From NCBI GenBank assembly GCA_013397115.1, contig VWZW01006247.1:496001-560000 (forward strand): a stretch of DNA of 64,000 nt, in the 5' to 3' direction. Position 1 is the stretch's first letter. Each line of letters starts with the position of its first letter. This stretch comes from Edolisoma coerulescens (lineage: Eukaryota > Chordata > Aves > Passeriformes > Campephagidae). Below are positions 49,346-62,966 of this stretch, piece after piece. Made by a program: the position numbers and the translations under genes. The notes beneath the pieces are model-generated. The model was not told the origin of the DNA, ran no database searches, and worked only from the letters and a program-made list of their open reading frames with translations.

Positions 49346-52300
49346 ACATTTGTGCCGTGACAGACTGGCCGTGTGCGCTCCCACGGACAGCAGGGAACGT
49401 GTGTGCATGCTGGCCACGTCATTGCACCGAAATGCAAACACAGATATATAATATTATCAGTATATTTTATAATGGCTACAAATGGAAAGACACTTCTGAC
49501 CAAAAGAAAACCCCAAAAGGGAAAGGTTTACTGGAACACCCAACACCCCCCCACCCCCAATTTAGATACCTAGAGCAAGCCCGTGTCTATGGGACAGGGG
49601 TGCCCGTGCCTGCCTCGGGAAGCACCTCCTGTGCAGCCAGGAAGGGGTGCCAAGGTCTCTGGTGCAGAGGGGGCCCAAGGTGCCCATTAACCCTCTTGGT
49701 GGCTCTCTGGATGAACTTCCTGTACTTCTTGTTCTCTTCCTCCTTCTGGTCCAGAAAAGAATTCCCAGAGTTTCATTCATCTGCTATGAATGAAACTGAC
49801 ACTGTGACACCAAATGCAAATCCCCCTCCTTCTCCTGCTCCTTGACTGGAGTTTCTAGAATGGCTGGAGAACTCGCACTTCACAGCCAACTGAGCATTTG
49901 CAGGCAGAGTTCTGACCTCCTACTGTGTGCAATTAACACTCATTAAACAAATAAGTAAAAATTACTCATGACATCCTTTGCAGAAGGCCCTAACTCAGTT
50001 TTGTTTTGGAGCTGCTGGAGCTGTTTTAATTGGCTGTCTGTCTAGTGCTGCATCCTGGCATGGGCTTCTGAGGGAGCAAGGAGACACAGAACACCTCCAC
50101 ACCAAGACTGAGGTTACAGGGCTGGCTCAGAGCAGGGGAGGCAATCACAGACAGAGGGAGAGGCTGGGCAGTGACCTTGGCTTCAGAAGCTCCCTTGTGG
50201 ACCCACAGGACTCTGGGCAAGGGAGTGCAGCATGAGGAAATGCGTGGGAGTCTCTTACATCGCAGCAGTCAGCGCAATGAAAGCCAAGCACCATCTAAAT
50301 CTACAGCTAAGGTGCCATTTCTCTTACAAGGATTCTTGCCTCAGGCGGTGCATAGAGTGAAAGACAAGTTCTAGATCAATCTCTGAGCCTCCCAGGGGGA
50401 GCTCATTGATAGGAAATTACAGAATGAAAAAAAATTTTAAATTAAGATAACATTTTCAAAACTGGCACCTTTTCCAGGTCACCCTGTTGCAGGTACCCTG
50501 GGGCTGGTTTTCAGAGAAACCCAACCCTTGAGTTTCCTACCACCTTTGAAACCAAGACAAGAACATTTTGCCCAGAGGTGGAGGCACACAAAATTAGTTT
50601 TCCTTTTTGAGATGCATGTTGGCTGTGTTTGAAAGCCATATTATCCTTTACCATTTTTACCCCTCCCCTCCTCCAGAATTTTCTGGAAATCTTAAGCTGC
50701 ATCACGAAAATGATGCAGATCAGAAAACCACCCATCCACCCATTCCCTCCATGTCCTTTCATCCTGGCAGCTGTGCTGTTTGGCAATTGTTGCTGCATGC
50801 AAACGGGTAGGTGGATATCAGGCAGGCAGGCACCTCCAAACTGTGTGGGGAAGAGTGTGCTCAGTAACACTTGCCGCTTCTGTAATGAAGAAGAGGGCAG
50901 GGTGAGACCTTGAGAGCGGAGGGTGAAGTCTTGGTGGCATGGTACTGTGGTGGTAAGACTGAGTTTGTTCCTTGCCCATGAATAGTTTTCATCTGTGACC
51001 AAGGATAAAAGTTTTTGTCCACGTGCTTTCAGACATAGCAGGAGAGAGGGCAGAGTGCAGGTTTTCTCTTTAGATTGACAAGTATGTCATACCTGTGTAT
51101 GTGCTTGCATGCTGGGCCATGTTGTGATACATCCTGGGCTCCTCATCAGCGCTTCCCACCAATCCCAAGCAAAGTACTATCAGACACTGCTTGCTTGCGC
51201 TGCCTGCTGACATCACTTGCCAGTGTTGTCCATAAAAACCAATTTGCAATATCATTTGAACCTGCTTATGGCAGCTTGTAACATCTACAAGTGGGAGCTA
51301 CTGCTTTGAGCCCTTTGGGGAAGGGTACAGAAATGCTTTCCTTGCCAACTCAGGAAGGGAGGGGGCAAGCCCCAGGACTGACCCTAGAACTCAGTTGACA
51401 ATATAAAAGTGGGGTTGTTACCCCCTCTCCAGGCACATATACTATCATGTTGTATTATTTGTCTTCCCGAAGAGATGTGTGCTGGTTTTGTGGATCACCA
51501 TGGAAACTGCCAGAAACAGTCATGCCAGCGAAGCTCAGCAACCACTGTTCTGAGAGTGCATTGTCTGGGGATCTCATTTGTGTAGAGATGGAGCCCTCTC
51601 CAAGGCTGCTCACTTGGAGATGACCCCTCCTGAGAGAAGCAGGCAGAGGGATCTCCACAGGGGCTCTGGACATTTCCACCCTCCATGTGGAAGTGAAATA
51701 ATTCCTCCATTTACACAATGGTTTGTCAAGTCTGAAAGACCCCAGAGCAAAGATCACAAACATCTGGGAACTGTGTGCCTGGCTCTGGTGTGAGACCAGG
51801 AACAGAGCCAAAAGCCTCTCCAGCTAACCCCTCCTGCACTCATGGAGGACAGCCTGCACACTGGTTTCAGCAACAAAAGCTCTGCAAGTAGAAGTCCTAT
51901 GGCAGGGAACCTATGGCAGGGTGTTCTTCTCCACACCCCATCCTGACATCTGGCAGCTGTAGGCATAACTTCAGTGCAATACTGGGAAGGCAGCCAAAAC
52001 CCTTCCCACAGACTAGGCCCATCTCTTACTAGTGTCTTCTCTCCCCCACTCCCAGCCAGTACAGGCGACCCTACTGGTTGTGGAAGAGTAGGGATTCTCC
52101 ATCAGAGGCTGTCTGGCACAGCCTCTCCTGCTCTGACCACAGAGCTGCCCCAGGTGCCCATGCCAAAGTTCTTAGATCAGCACCCAAAGAGAGGGTAAAC
52201 TGGGACCTACTTTGCTCTTTACTAGAAGTATTGATGTAACAAATCCGGAAATAGTATTTTCCCCCACCTCTGCCATGGACAAGGACAACACCTTCTCCTA

Positions 52301-55300
52301 GCCTACCCAAACCTCTCCCGTCCAGCAACTCTTTTGACAAGTCTAGTGAGGATCAGACATGAGTTCCCATGATCTCTTGTGGTCTTTTATGCTGAGAAGC
52401 TATTTTCAGTGATGGGTGGATGCAGAACTGTAATGAACAACAGCAGTAAGAGGGGTCTATGCTCCATGGAGCTCCTCTGGCAACCTGCAGCACACACTAC
52501 TGCCTCCTCAGCACTCACCCCTAATAAACATGCCCCTCAGATAGACAATGTTTAAGAATGGGGCTGAGATGACCAGTCTGTCCAAACAGCTGTCACTGCT
52601 GCTGCTACTGCTGCTTCTTGTCAAAGGGTAGCTGACCAGTGGGTATTTATTTTACTTGGCTTGAATTCAAACCAGTAATCTATAATTGAATTGGTTTCCT
52701 GCTCCCCATGTTGTTTGGATCTCTTTCTCTGGTGCAGCCTTTCGCATCAAGCTTCCAGAGACAGCTCTGTAAATAGGTGTTTTCCTGGCATTTCACAGGG
52801 CACCTGGGGAAACAAAATTACCAGAGGCTATTGCCTACTTTGCCTGAGCTTCCCTCCCCCTGGAAGGAAAGACCTGTTCCTGCTGTTCAAGGAAGGTCTG
52901 AGGGATATGGACTGTCCCTTGCAGCAGCAGACGTGGCCCTCTCTTGCAGCACTGGGGCTGCCAGAGCAGCAGGTCCAACTCTCCAGGGCTCTTCCTGATT
53001 CCTTCCAGTACTTTGTCACAGCTCCACCACCCTCCTTCTATACCTCCTTCTCCTTGGCAGGAGCAGCTAGGCCTCCCATCCTAAGGGCAGCAAAATTTGC
53101 TTTTGCCAGTGCTGTTGAGCCAGCTCTGTCTACAAACTTGCAGCATCTGGCTTGACACAGTTTACCTGTGACATGCATCATGTGCAGCACCACTTGCACA
53201 GCAGTTACAGCTGTAGCTTGTGGACTCAGAAACAGATTCAGTGTGCTGTGGTATATGGAAACCTTATGGGCTTTATACCAGCCAATGCCAGACACAAAAA
53301 GACCACACAAAACAAATACACTTGCAAGGACTGTTTTCCTTGTCCTCAGCTTGAAGACTCCCACATACCATCTTCCTTTCTTCCCCTCTCTGAAACAGGA
53401 GTTGAACAGGCACACACCAGCATGCTGATAACAATCCCAAACCAACTTTTTAAGCTCCAGTTGTCTAATCTATGATCTAGATAAACCTATGGGAATACAA
53501 GCATTAGAAAATATTCATTATTGTGAGAGATGTTATATCTGTGTATTTTTATAGAAGAGAAATTTAAGTTTTTTAACACAGTCTAATGATAGTTGATGAC
53601 TTCTTAATCTATTGGAAAAAGACAGTGAAATCTGGTACTTAGAAGCTGAAACTGGAGAAATACAGAGATTAAACAAGGCGAGAACTATTAATACTGAGAA
53701 TAACACTTGAGTTGCCCCTGGGATGACTCCCTAAGGAAAATGGGAATTCTCCATTGTTTTGCTCTGTGCCAGTCAAGACTGTATATGTAAAACATATGTT
53801 CTTGCTCAAGTTCTGGCTTGAATAGTGTCTGTGTGTGAAGTGTGACGAGATGACCATAGCACGATCAAAACCAGCTGACAAAGTACTGGAGGGCAGTGGT
53901 TTCCTGGCCCTCCCACTGGGTCCTCCCACGAGCAACTGGTTTATGCAGCAAGGTGATCCACGGCTGCCAGTCTCTTATTTTAATGCTGCATGAACTTGTC
54001 ATTGCTGATTAGAAGAGAAGAAAGGCAGGGGGTTGCAACTCTGTGTTGTGTCTGTCAGCACACTCCAAACCCAGGGGAAAGAGAGTAAGGGAACTAGGCA
54101 CAAAGGCCATTTTCAACATTTTTAAGCCTCTAACACAGGTGGAATTTATGGAACGACAATATGGAGCCTAAGCTGCTTTTGGAGAGCAACAAGTACCTCA
54201 AACAGGTGTTTCAAGGTACTGTTTTGTTTTTGTGCAAGTTTTTTCCCACATAGGATTGAGCCTTCAGTGCGTCTCTGACACATGGACTTCTGGTCTGGCT
54301 GGTGTCCTTGCCCCTTTGGTAAGTTTTCAGCAGCACTGGGTCTGGAACACAGTGCTCTCTCCCACCTGCAGAACTATGGCAACTTTGCTTACTAAGAGAA
54401 TGAGTTTATTCTGCTCTCATCTTCTGACACCTCATTTATCTCTTTGTCCTTTTATTTAGTTGTCTTAGATATGGTCCTCTTAACAAAGCAGCCCGTGCTT
54501 GCGTTGTGATAATGGTAGTCTAACAGTATAGTCTAGCAGTGCCAAGCTAGTTCTCTCGGATCCAGAGAGTTTGTTTTGTCAATAAGATATTTGCTGTTTA
54601 TAGTAAATTTTACTTTTTGCTGAATGATTTGTCTGCAAATTGGAAAGACCTGAAATAGAGTGCTTGAGCAGCCATATTAAAGACAACTGCCAAGGGAAAT
54701 AATTTGGGAACAATGAGATATTACTGGTTGTTCTTACAACCTTCTTCTTCTGAGGTCAAAACTCTTTTTCTATTTGCATGATTTAATGGAAACCACGATT
54801 TTTTTAAAATAATAATTTTGTTAAATACTTTAACAGAAGTGACAGAAGATATAAGGAGGCACAGCTTTGAAGAATAATTGCATTAAATACATGGCAGAAC
54901 ATTGTTATGTGAATGCTGATGTGGTTCTGGGCCTCCAGGGGTTAAAGCAAGGTGTGCACAGGCAATTCTTAGCGAGGTACTTTGTATAAAGTTCAGTGGC
55001 TGAGGAATGTCCTGGCAGTCAAGCTTCATTGCCTGGGAAAAACTCAAGGCCAGATATTGACATTTCAGTGAGTGATATGATCCGGTTGGCTTTGCTAGTG
55101 CAAATGAGAGGACCAGTGCCTTTAAGGGAAGATTAAAAATACCCTATAAAATTCAGATTAAGAAATATTGTGCTTGCATGCTGTGGTTGAAAGGAGCAAG
55201 AATAGGATGGGAGCATGAAGGGAATAGCTCCTTTTCTCACTTTGTCTTTGGCCAGCCTCAGTTCAGGAGTGGACTCTGTAAAGCACGAAGCCATATTTTG

Positions 55301-57249
55301 CCCTCTGAAATTCCTATAGGGAGGCACAAATTGTGCTGTTTCTGGTTATTTATTACAATTCCTTGATCACTGGGCATAATGATTAATACAGACTTGCACA
55401 CAATGTACAGACTGTAGGCAACTGGAGTCCCTTCCACTGGGAATTGCTGGAGAAATCTCTTTGGGTGATACTGTCCCAACAGCCAGCTTGTATTCCTGGC
55501 TGTCCCTGCTCAGCTGTCCAAATGGGAGAGCTCCTCACCAGATGCCTGTTTCTTTTCAGTTCTTTGCCTATCTGCACTTGGCTCTCCAGCCATCCCTGTG
55601 TCGTGCTATCCTGCTCTCTGCCTGAACCATCTCTGTAATGCATGCTTTGTCTCTTAGCTAGGAACAGGAAGCTTCATTCAACCAAATTCCCATGGAACTG
55701 GAAACAGATGAGAAGTCTAAAGCAAAACCATCTTTAGGGAACTGCAGGGTCCTCAGTCTTTGGAAATCTGACTACTTATTTGGATAATGAGGTGTAGGTT
55801 TCAGAGCCTGCCTTTATTCACTCCAGTGTCCAGACCTTGACCTTATGTTTTTAGTTACATTTTTATACTTTAACCACTTAATCACATCAGTCTTTTCATT
55901 TTTGCATAGTAAGTGATTTAGTACCCAATGTTTCTCTGCTGAGACATCAGTGAAAGCACACTATCAATGTGAGGAAATAGTTTACAATGAAAACTTAATA
56001 AACAGCAGATCTCGAACAAGGCAGTATCTGTGAGCCAGATAACAACTCTTAAGATCTTGTTGAACCACGTCTAGTGAATAGTGTTGCTTATCATACTAGG
56101 AGATTATTTTGTTCAATTCTCCTGCATGCTTCCTTCATAGATTGTTGAAGCCTGCTTTTTTCAGACTGCCCTGTTTTGCATGAGTAGTCTCAACAAAGTA
56201 CAGTTTCAGAGCATTCATGGATCTCTCATAATCACTCAAGATATCATTCTGATGCAGCCTTTCCCCAATGTGCCAGACTCACTTTCTCGAGATGAGACCA
56301 ACTTCCATGGCAGCAAAGTGAGCCACGTGAAAGGTCCATGGAAAATGGCCGGAAAGATACACATCAGCATGACTGTTGTTATCTCCACTGAGGGGAGCCT
56401 CTTACAGACATTTTAAAAGTACCTCTGATGGAAGTAATGTGCCTGATAATGGTATAAGTAACAAGCAGTTGCTAAACCTGAACCAGAACTAAGGGCCTTT
56501 TGCTTTGAAACCCACTGGTCTGAGGCCCAGTGTCTGGGGGCATTTCGTCCTGCTACCCTCACTTGTCTCCAGTCCCTTTCACTTCCATTTGCATGCCCTG
56601 GCCTGCTCAACACAAAGGGAGAGCATGGGCTTGGCCAGTCTGGGGTGTCAGGGAGTGGCCGGGGCAGAGGGCAGCAACCAGTAGCACATGATGTGTGCAC
56701 ACACTTGCTGCCAGTGCCCAGCCTCCTGAGGCAGTGAGATATCACCAGCTTTTGGTATAACACAGGCAATATATTCCTATAGGTCACCTATATATTCATA
56801 TAAGGCATTGCTGCATGTGAAGTAGATCAGTAAGTGATGGCCTGATGCCTGAATAACTTATTTTGTGTGCTGGCAGCTATCATTAGAAATGCTTGAGGCC
56901 ACGGACCTGTTTGTTTAAGCCATTTTATGTGAGAAATGGCCAAAGTACATGGTGCAGGTTGGTGTCCTCTGGTCAGGAGACCATTACACTGATTTGGTTT
57001 TCATCTCTGTCCTGGCACTAACCTCATGCCCTGGGGCTGCCTACAACCCGCGAAGGGTGATCTCAGTCTGGAGCCTCGGATGAACCACCAGCCCCTCAGG
57101 GCTGCAGTGGCGGCAAGGCCAGCGTGCTTCTGTGGGTATCAACTCCCTTGCACGGCTGCTCCACGGAAAACGCCGCTGCCCTGGTGGTCTGGGGACGGTT
57201 TGGGTAACATCAGCTCTGGGGGCTAGGAGATGACGGCAAGAGAGATCTC

Positions 57250-57650
57250 AGCAAACTCGGCGGCAGTCCCTGAGGGGGCAGAGTGGGCGGAGAGGGGGAT
57301 GTCCCCGCCCGGGGCAGAGCGCGGCTGCCACTCTTGTGCCCCGGGCCGCCCCGGCAGTGGGCGCTGCCCGCCCCACCTGCCTCGCCGCCGAGCCCGGGAA
57401 GGGGTTAAAAGCCCGGGGCGGCTGATGTCAGTTCCTGCGCTCCTCGGGAGGGCAGGCTCTGATATTTGAGCCGGGCTCTCCCGCCCGAAGGAAACCGGGG
57501 AGGGAATGGCAAAGTGCTGAATGGGACNGGCCAAGGTGAGCGCGGGCGGGGAGGTGCCCCGGGCCCTCGGGGGCGAGAGGGCGGCCGGGGGCTCTTGAGG
57601 GCCGGTCTGCGCGGGGCTGGCTGGCACAGCCTTTATCCCCCGGCTTGTCT
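57250..57650 (+). promoter_or_regulatory. PLEKHH1: CpG island, likely PLEKHH1 promoter
   Basis: CpG-dense DNA with GC-box-like CCCGCCC (57306-57311 area) and CCGCCCC elements precedes a TATA-like TTAAAAG at 57405-57411. A start site about 25-30 bases on would fall near 57435. The first exon would then end at a clean donor, CCAAG|GTGAGC, at 57535. Strand, distance and splice phase fit the PLEKHH1 coding exon at 62967. An N at 57528 lies in the proposed exon. Confidence 0.6.
57435..57535 (+). other. PLEKHH1: Candidate non-coding first exon of PLEKHH1
   Basis: The 3' limit is set by the donor CAAG|GTGAGC; the 5' limit is a guess from the TATA-like element. It contains ATGs at 57506 (a five-codon frame including its stop, ending at 57520) and 57521 (which, spliced to 62967, would stop at 62975). 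An ATG at 57425 lies just upstream of the guessed start. No ATG in it is in frame with the PLEKHH1 protein, so the exon is non-coding if this splice is right. Confidence 0.45.
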
Positions 57651-60600
57651 TTCTTCAAAGGTGACCGTAAGGGGACTGTCGGGAGCATTCTGGGGATGAT
57701 GTGTCGTCTCTGTTAACTGAGGTTTGCTTTCGGGTCTGGGACTTTGGCCCTGAAGAGGCATGGAAGAAGTGGGGGGAGGAATGGCCACACGAAGGGGAAA
57801 ATGCAGCCCAAGAAGTAAATGTGTGTAAGCTCTGCGGTCTCTTCTGCCTTCCTGGTAAGCCTCGGTGTGCGGGGCAAGACCTCCCCAGGTACAACGGCAC
57901 AATTGGGAGCCCTTCTTCCTGCCTCCAGGCACTTTTACTAGCTAAGCCACCTGCACTGATGTAGAGGGGAAATTATTCCCCGCTCCCTCCCACCCTAGGC
58001 CCGCGAAAAGCCTTTTTCTTGCCCTTTCCACAGCTTTTTGTGTTATTTTCTCCCCCCACGCCCCTCCCCGCACATGCTCTGCACATCTCAGCCCGCACTC
58101 CTGAACGGGAAATGATTGTGTGGCTGAACAATTCCAATGGCCTCAGGGCTAAAAAGCTGGGGGGTGAGGCGATTATGAAGTGGAAAGTGAGGCGTTGATT
58201 AATATTTCCCCACTGAGTTTTGCCCGTCGCCTGTACTGCTGACTCCCTTGATGCTGATTCAGTGACGTGGGAAGAAATCTCTCCCCTTTCATACGTTACA
58301 TTTATCACTTTTCTACTGATTCCTTTTGTAGTAAGATAGTAGCTGAAAGTTAGACCGGTATTCAGCTCCGGTGGTCAGACAAGGTCTGGTGCTTTTTACG
58401 GACAGGTGCTAAGAACTGCAGCCCCCCTGTGCTGTGAATCCCTATGACAGCCTATGTAAACCTGTTGCTGAGTTGAGCAGACACTCACATCTGAAATATG
58501 GAAATAGTGCTTTGCTTGTCTTCATTGTTTGCACTGCGTGAACAAAGTTGCAAACACTTTACTTGTATTTGTATCTGCACCTGAAAGTCTTCACATCGAT
58601 TGATCATTTTGGCTTTTTGGGTGGAAGTGTACAAAGTCTCTAAAGTGTTTTCAATTCTAATTCTGGATCCACCTACATCTGCAACATCAGCTGATTGTAG
58701 CCTAAAAACACAAAGAAAAACCCCCAAATACATGACATCTTGATTTAAATTTCAGCTTCATCAGAATTACAACTGGATATGGGCATTCCAAGTAAATATG
58801 ATCATATTTATTTCGGATATGGCATTTAGGGTCAGAACTGTCTCTGGCATTGGTCAAAACGTACAGATATATGCATGAGACTTTTAATTTTGACTGCATT
58901 TAGCTGATGGTTCAGTCATTTTTTCTCCCACTGAGTTTTAAGGACTTTTTATCTGCCATTATCGTCACTGACAGTTGTTGGATACTTAACACTGAAAATC
59001 AAGCTGCTCTTTAAAAAGTGGCTGTATGCATTTAAGAATAAAGTTTTGAAAAGCTCAGCTTGTTTGAACAGAGTGGCTGTCTCCTATGTTCCAAGTCCCT
59101 AAAATAAGAGTATTGCCTCTGAAAATATCTGGCTCCCAACTTCTTCATATGCGTAAGGGAAAAAAGAGCCAGTTTTATGTAAATGTATCCATATAAATTC
59201 TTTATCTGATATGAAAAGGACCAATATCTGGGAGAGGAAGGGGAATCAAAGAATGTGGTGAAAAAAGATGGTTAAGACTTATGAAAAAGGACGTGTGAAA
59301 TGGCAGATCCAATAGAAGGGATTTTAAGTCAGTCTGTCAAAATGAAGTTGATATTGTAATTCAGAGTACAGATGAACTGCTTACGTTCAGGAGAACATAA
59401 GCATTTTAACAGTAAATGAAAATGCAGAATGATTTTTTTAAATAAAGTTGTAATCTAGAGGTAAGTATTAGACATTGTGATACAATATCTTTCTCTGAAA
59501 AAGTGTAAGGTTTTTGCTAGGGGGAAAAGCTGTAATTCTAATCTCTAGACTTCAGAAATCATTTGGTATGATGACACATGGGGAAGTTATTAGCTTAAGT
59601 GGAGGAGATGGGGATTGATCGAAGAATGGTAAGATAGACAAAAGAGAATGTGACAACACAGTGCTGAAGAGGGGGCTGTTAGATGGTAGGTATTTTACTG
59701 GTAGAATGGACTACTGACATGGGATTAATCTAATGACACAAAACAAAATCGCGCATTAGAAGTAGTAATAAAGTGGGCACAAAACCTGGAAGAGTGCTCT
59801 TGAAAATCAGCAGAGGAGGAAAAGATTCAGTTGCATAAACAGTAAGACTTCCAGATACCCAAAACCAAACTGTGCCTTTTAAATATTAGTGATCCATAAA
59901 AATACTGCCTGTAATTAAAAATATAACATATGGTTATACTAATCAATCACAGGGTAACCGTGGGCATGTTGAATTTTTCAATCACAGAATGGGTCAGGTT
60001 GGAAGGGACCACGGTGGGTCATCTGATCCAACATCTGTGTTCAAATAGGACCACCCTAGAGCACATTGCACAGGATTGCATCCACATGGTTCTTGAATAT
60101 CTCCAGTGAGGAGACTCCACAACCTCTTTGGGCAACCTGTTCCAGTGCTCAGTCACCTGCACAATAAGAAAGTTCTTCCGTATGTTCAAGTGAAACTTCC
60201 TGTGCATCAGTTTCTGCTCATTACCGCTTGTCTTACTGTGTGGTACCCCAATGGCCTGTAGTACACAGAATCTTGATCTTTTGGAGATCTGGCACAGACC
60301 TGAGCTTTATTAATCTGTTCCAGTCCATTTGTAATTACCCTCCTGCTCTCACACATCTGCCATTTACAAAGGAAAAGTCAGCTGAGATTCCTCTGTTCCA
60401 GCTGTGTGAGTTTGTCTGTGAATGTCGACCACCAGTGCAATATGGTTGTAAAACAGGCAAACGCAATCAGATGAGGCATTCCCTAGGAGAGAGGAAAGTG
60501 CTACATGCCTTTACTCAAGGTTTTGTTGTGGGTGCATGCTGCCTTTCGGATGCAGTTGTGGTCACCTATGACTGTGAAGGGGAGTGAGAAGAGAAGAACC

Positions 60601-62966
60601 AGCTCTTTTAGATTATGTGCACGGAAGCTGGAACAGGTGCAGATAGAGAGCAGGGAGCTTTTCCTTATGAGACTAAAGGAGCCCCTTATCTCTAGCCTTG
60701 CAAAATGAGGCCTTTAAGGAGAAGCTTTTGATATCCATAAATATATCAAGGGGTAAATAGGAGGCAGGAAAAACACTAGCTAAACTGAAGGGCAATAATC
60801 TACAAGAATTAACAGATACAAGCTGGTTATGATTATATTTATGCTGATGATTGGAAGGCAGCTCATTAGTGATGTGAGGTTCTAGAATAATAGGAATAGT
60901 GTGAGCAAAACTGCCAGCATGGTTCTAGGGCAGGGCAGTATTCATTTATGAAAGGGATTATAAAATGCAGTTGTCTGTAGTGATAAAGAACAAGATGTAA
61001 TGATTCAGAACACCTGTCCTGTCCTAGACCCCCTATAGAGAACCAAGGGTATTTTAATTCAACCAGAAGTTATGGTCTGTAGGGGAGAGTTACTTTTGCT
61101 TTGGCGTAAGTTGTTTGGTGCATCAGTTTCATTTTGCTTTGTGTCATTATCCCGTTCCATTCATTTGTCTGTCTTCTTTGGACTTAAACTTTATGAATAA
61201 AGACTAAAAGCTCCTTACGCTTGTATGAAAGAGAATAGAATTTCATTTGAAAGCTGAATCATTATTTATGTCCAAAACAGAGTTAGCTGTAGACAAACTT
61301 AACAATGTTGTAGGATCCTTCCTTGACTTAGTGCACTCTTTTGGCTTGGGGGGGAAGAACTGAGTGCTACCTTACAGGGAAACACTGCAGTGTTGAGAAG
61401 TGTACCAAAGGTAACCTGGTTAAATGCCTGGCAAGGAGTTAGGGCTAGAGATTAGATCAGTGTGCTGGATGGGCTGTGGAAAAGGATGGCCTCTATTTCT
61501 GTAAAGCTGTAAGTGTGCTGCTTGTAGAACAGTGGTCTTCTTTCCTACTGTGGAGTGTTTTCAGTGCTGCAGTACTGCACATGAGCATACCTTTGCTTTG
61601 TTTTACTTAAACTTACCTTCTGGAGTAGTATTTCACAACTCATTGGAAAAGTAGGCAACCTGCTGTCTGGAAAACTTTCTATTACTAAACAAAGCAATCT
61701 GAACATAAAATAACTCACAGGTAATGTTTGTAGCCAAAGGGTATAAAATGTTGTTCCTTAACTCGGAACATCAGACATATAGCTGGATAGAGTGGCTTGT
61801 TGTGCTATGTATACTCACACTATTATGTATACTCACGGTAATTTGAATCTCAAGTCTTACATGCAAAACATGAACCAGGTATCCTGACAAGTGGGTACAA
61901 CTGGAGGGACATCTTAAAATTTTCCTCTCTGCAGAGAAAGGCAGGTGCAAGGGCAATGAGGCTGAGTGACTTTGTTGCTCTCTCGCAAGTCCTGGACTGT
62001 TGCTTGGTCTATCACTGTTTGGGACTTGCGAGTTTGCCTGTGAGCTGGTGAGAAGTTCCTTTAACAAGTAAGGATTTAGTCGTTCTAATGAAGCTGAGCT
62101 AATAGCTATTCTGGCTTTGTAAAGATTTGTTATTGCTTGATAATACAGCTGGCTGCTGGACTACACACACTAAGTTGACCTTCTTGTTCACAAATACCTG
62201 AACTTGGTTAAGAACACTTATTACCTAGATTTTTCATGTCTTTTACAATAAGCACAAAGTATCTGAAATGTCTAAATGGTTACTGAGTAGGAAAATAAAA
62301 GATCTTCAAAAACAACAGCTTTTTCTGGTTTCTGGAGTTGTATATCTCTTGATGTCAACAAGGACTTCAGTAGAGCAGCATGTTTTGTCTTTAGCCCTAA
62401 CTTATTCCTGAATGGATTCTCTTTGTTTTAAAAGAGCAGTTGATTAGATACTGGGGCACTTCCACTCTTATTGTGGATGGACTGTGTCGAGTAGTTAGGG
62501 ATTGGGAACAGTTGCTTAATACATCACATCATCTTAACACAATCTTTATGAGATAAGGCACTGCTACCCAAGTTGAAAATGTGTGTGTGATACCTGAGGC
62601 AGGAGGTTTTAGTGATTTGAGAGTGTACAGCCATACTGGAACAAAGGATGCAGGAGTAAAAATACTCCTAATCTCTGGGTAGAGGTTGAGCAGGACTATA
62701 AGGGTGGCAGTAAGGTTGTTCCTGGAATATACAGTATAATGCATTAGCAAATTATTTACACATTCTAAAGGTAAAAGTTTATCCATTAAGAGTGACCTCT
62801 GGCAGAGGGCAATATCAGTGACTCAGGGTAGTACCACTTAACCTTATGCTCGGAGAAGAAATGGCCTTTGTTACCAGTTCTGTAAGATGGACCAAGGAAC
62901 ACTAGGCACAGGGGTGATAAGTTTGTCCTTCTAAAATATACACTTTTTTTCCCTTCGATTCTGTAG
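57536..62966 (+). other. PLEKHH1: Presumed first intron of PLEKHH1
   Basis: The interval is bounded by a GTGAGC donor at 57536 and an acceptor, TTTTTTTCCCTTCGATTCTGTAG, that ends at 62966. It contains the rest of the CpG island, a CR1 fragment (about 60.0 kb) and otherwise AT-rich unique sequence with no recognised exon. It could hold alternative first exons. Confidence 0.5.
59978..60255 (-). mobile_element. CR1 retrotransposon 3' end, minus strand
   Basis: The left end reads AATCACAGAATGGGTCAGGT then TGGAAGGGACCACGGTGGGT, the reverse complement of a CR1 3' terminus. The minus-strand translation includes KFHLNIRKNFLIVQVTEHWN and RLPKEVVESPHW, the C-terminal segment of CR1 ORF2. It is strongly 5'-truncated. 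It resembles the plus-strand copy at 6.77-7.22 kb, so both may belong to one subfamily. Confidence 0.9.

Larger units (their letters stand above)
34641..57249. other. Intergenic region between TMEM229B and PLEKHH1
   Basis: No protein-coding exon was recognised in these 22.6 kb. The contents I can support are a GC-rich patch at 35.76-35.91 kb, a purine-rich stretch at 36.3-36.7 kb, MIR-like relics at 37.5, 39.8 and 40.0 kb, a CR1 scrap at 42.1 kb, a possible conserved element at 45.84-46.14 kb and a GC micro-island at 49.27-49.35 kb. From 40 to 45 kb the sequence is AT-rich with no clear feature. From 49.4 to 54 kb it is more GC-rich, with several moderately long open frames of no recognised family. 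The left boundary may belong to a divergent transcript. Confidence 0.55.

Noticed and set aside
49105..49845. Open frames of 132 and 162 codons around the GC micro-island
   Set aside because: They include an N and GC-repeat sequence, overlap each other on opposite strands, and show no known domain.
56413..56787. Minus-strand 124-codon frame upstream of PLEKHH1
   Set aside because: There is no recognisable domain, and the composition looks like non-coding sequence of moderate GC content.
60019..60207. Minus-strand 62-codon frame as a gene
   Set aside because: It is the C-terminal part of CR1 ORF2 in a truncated element.
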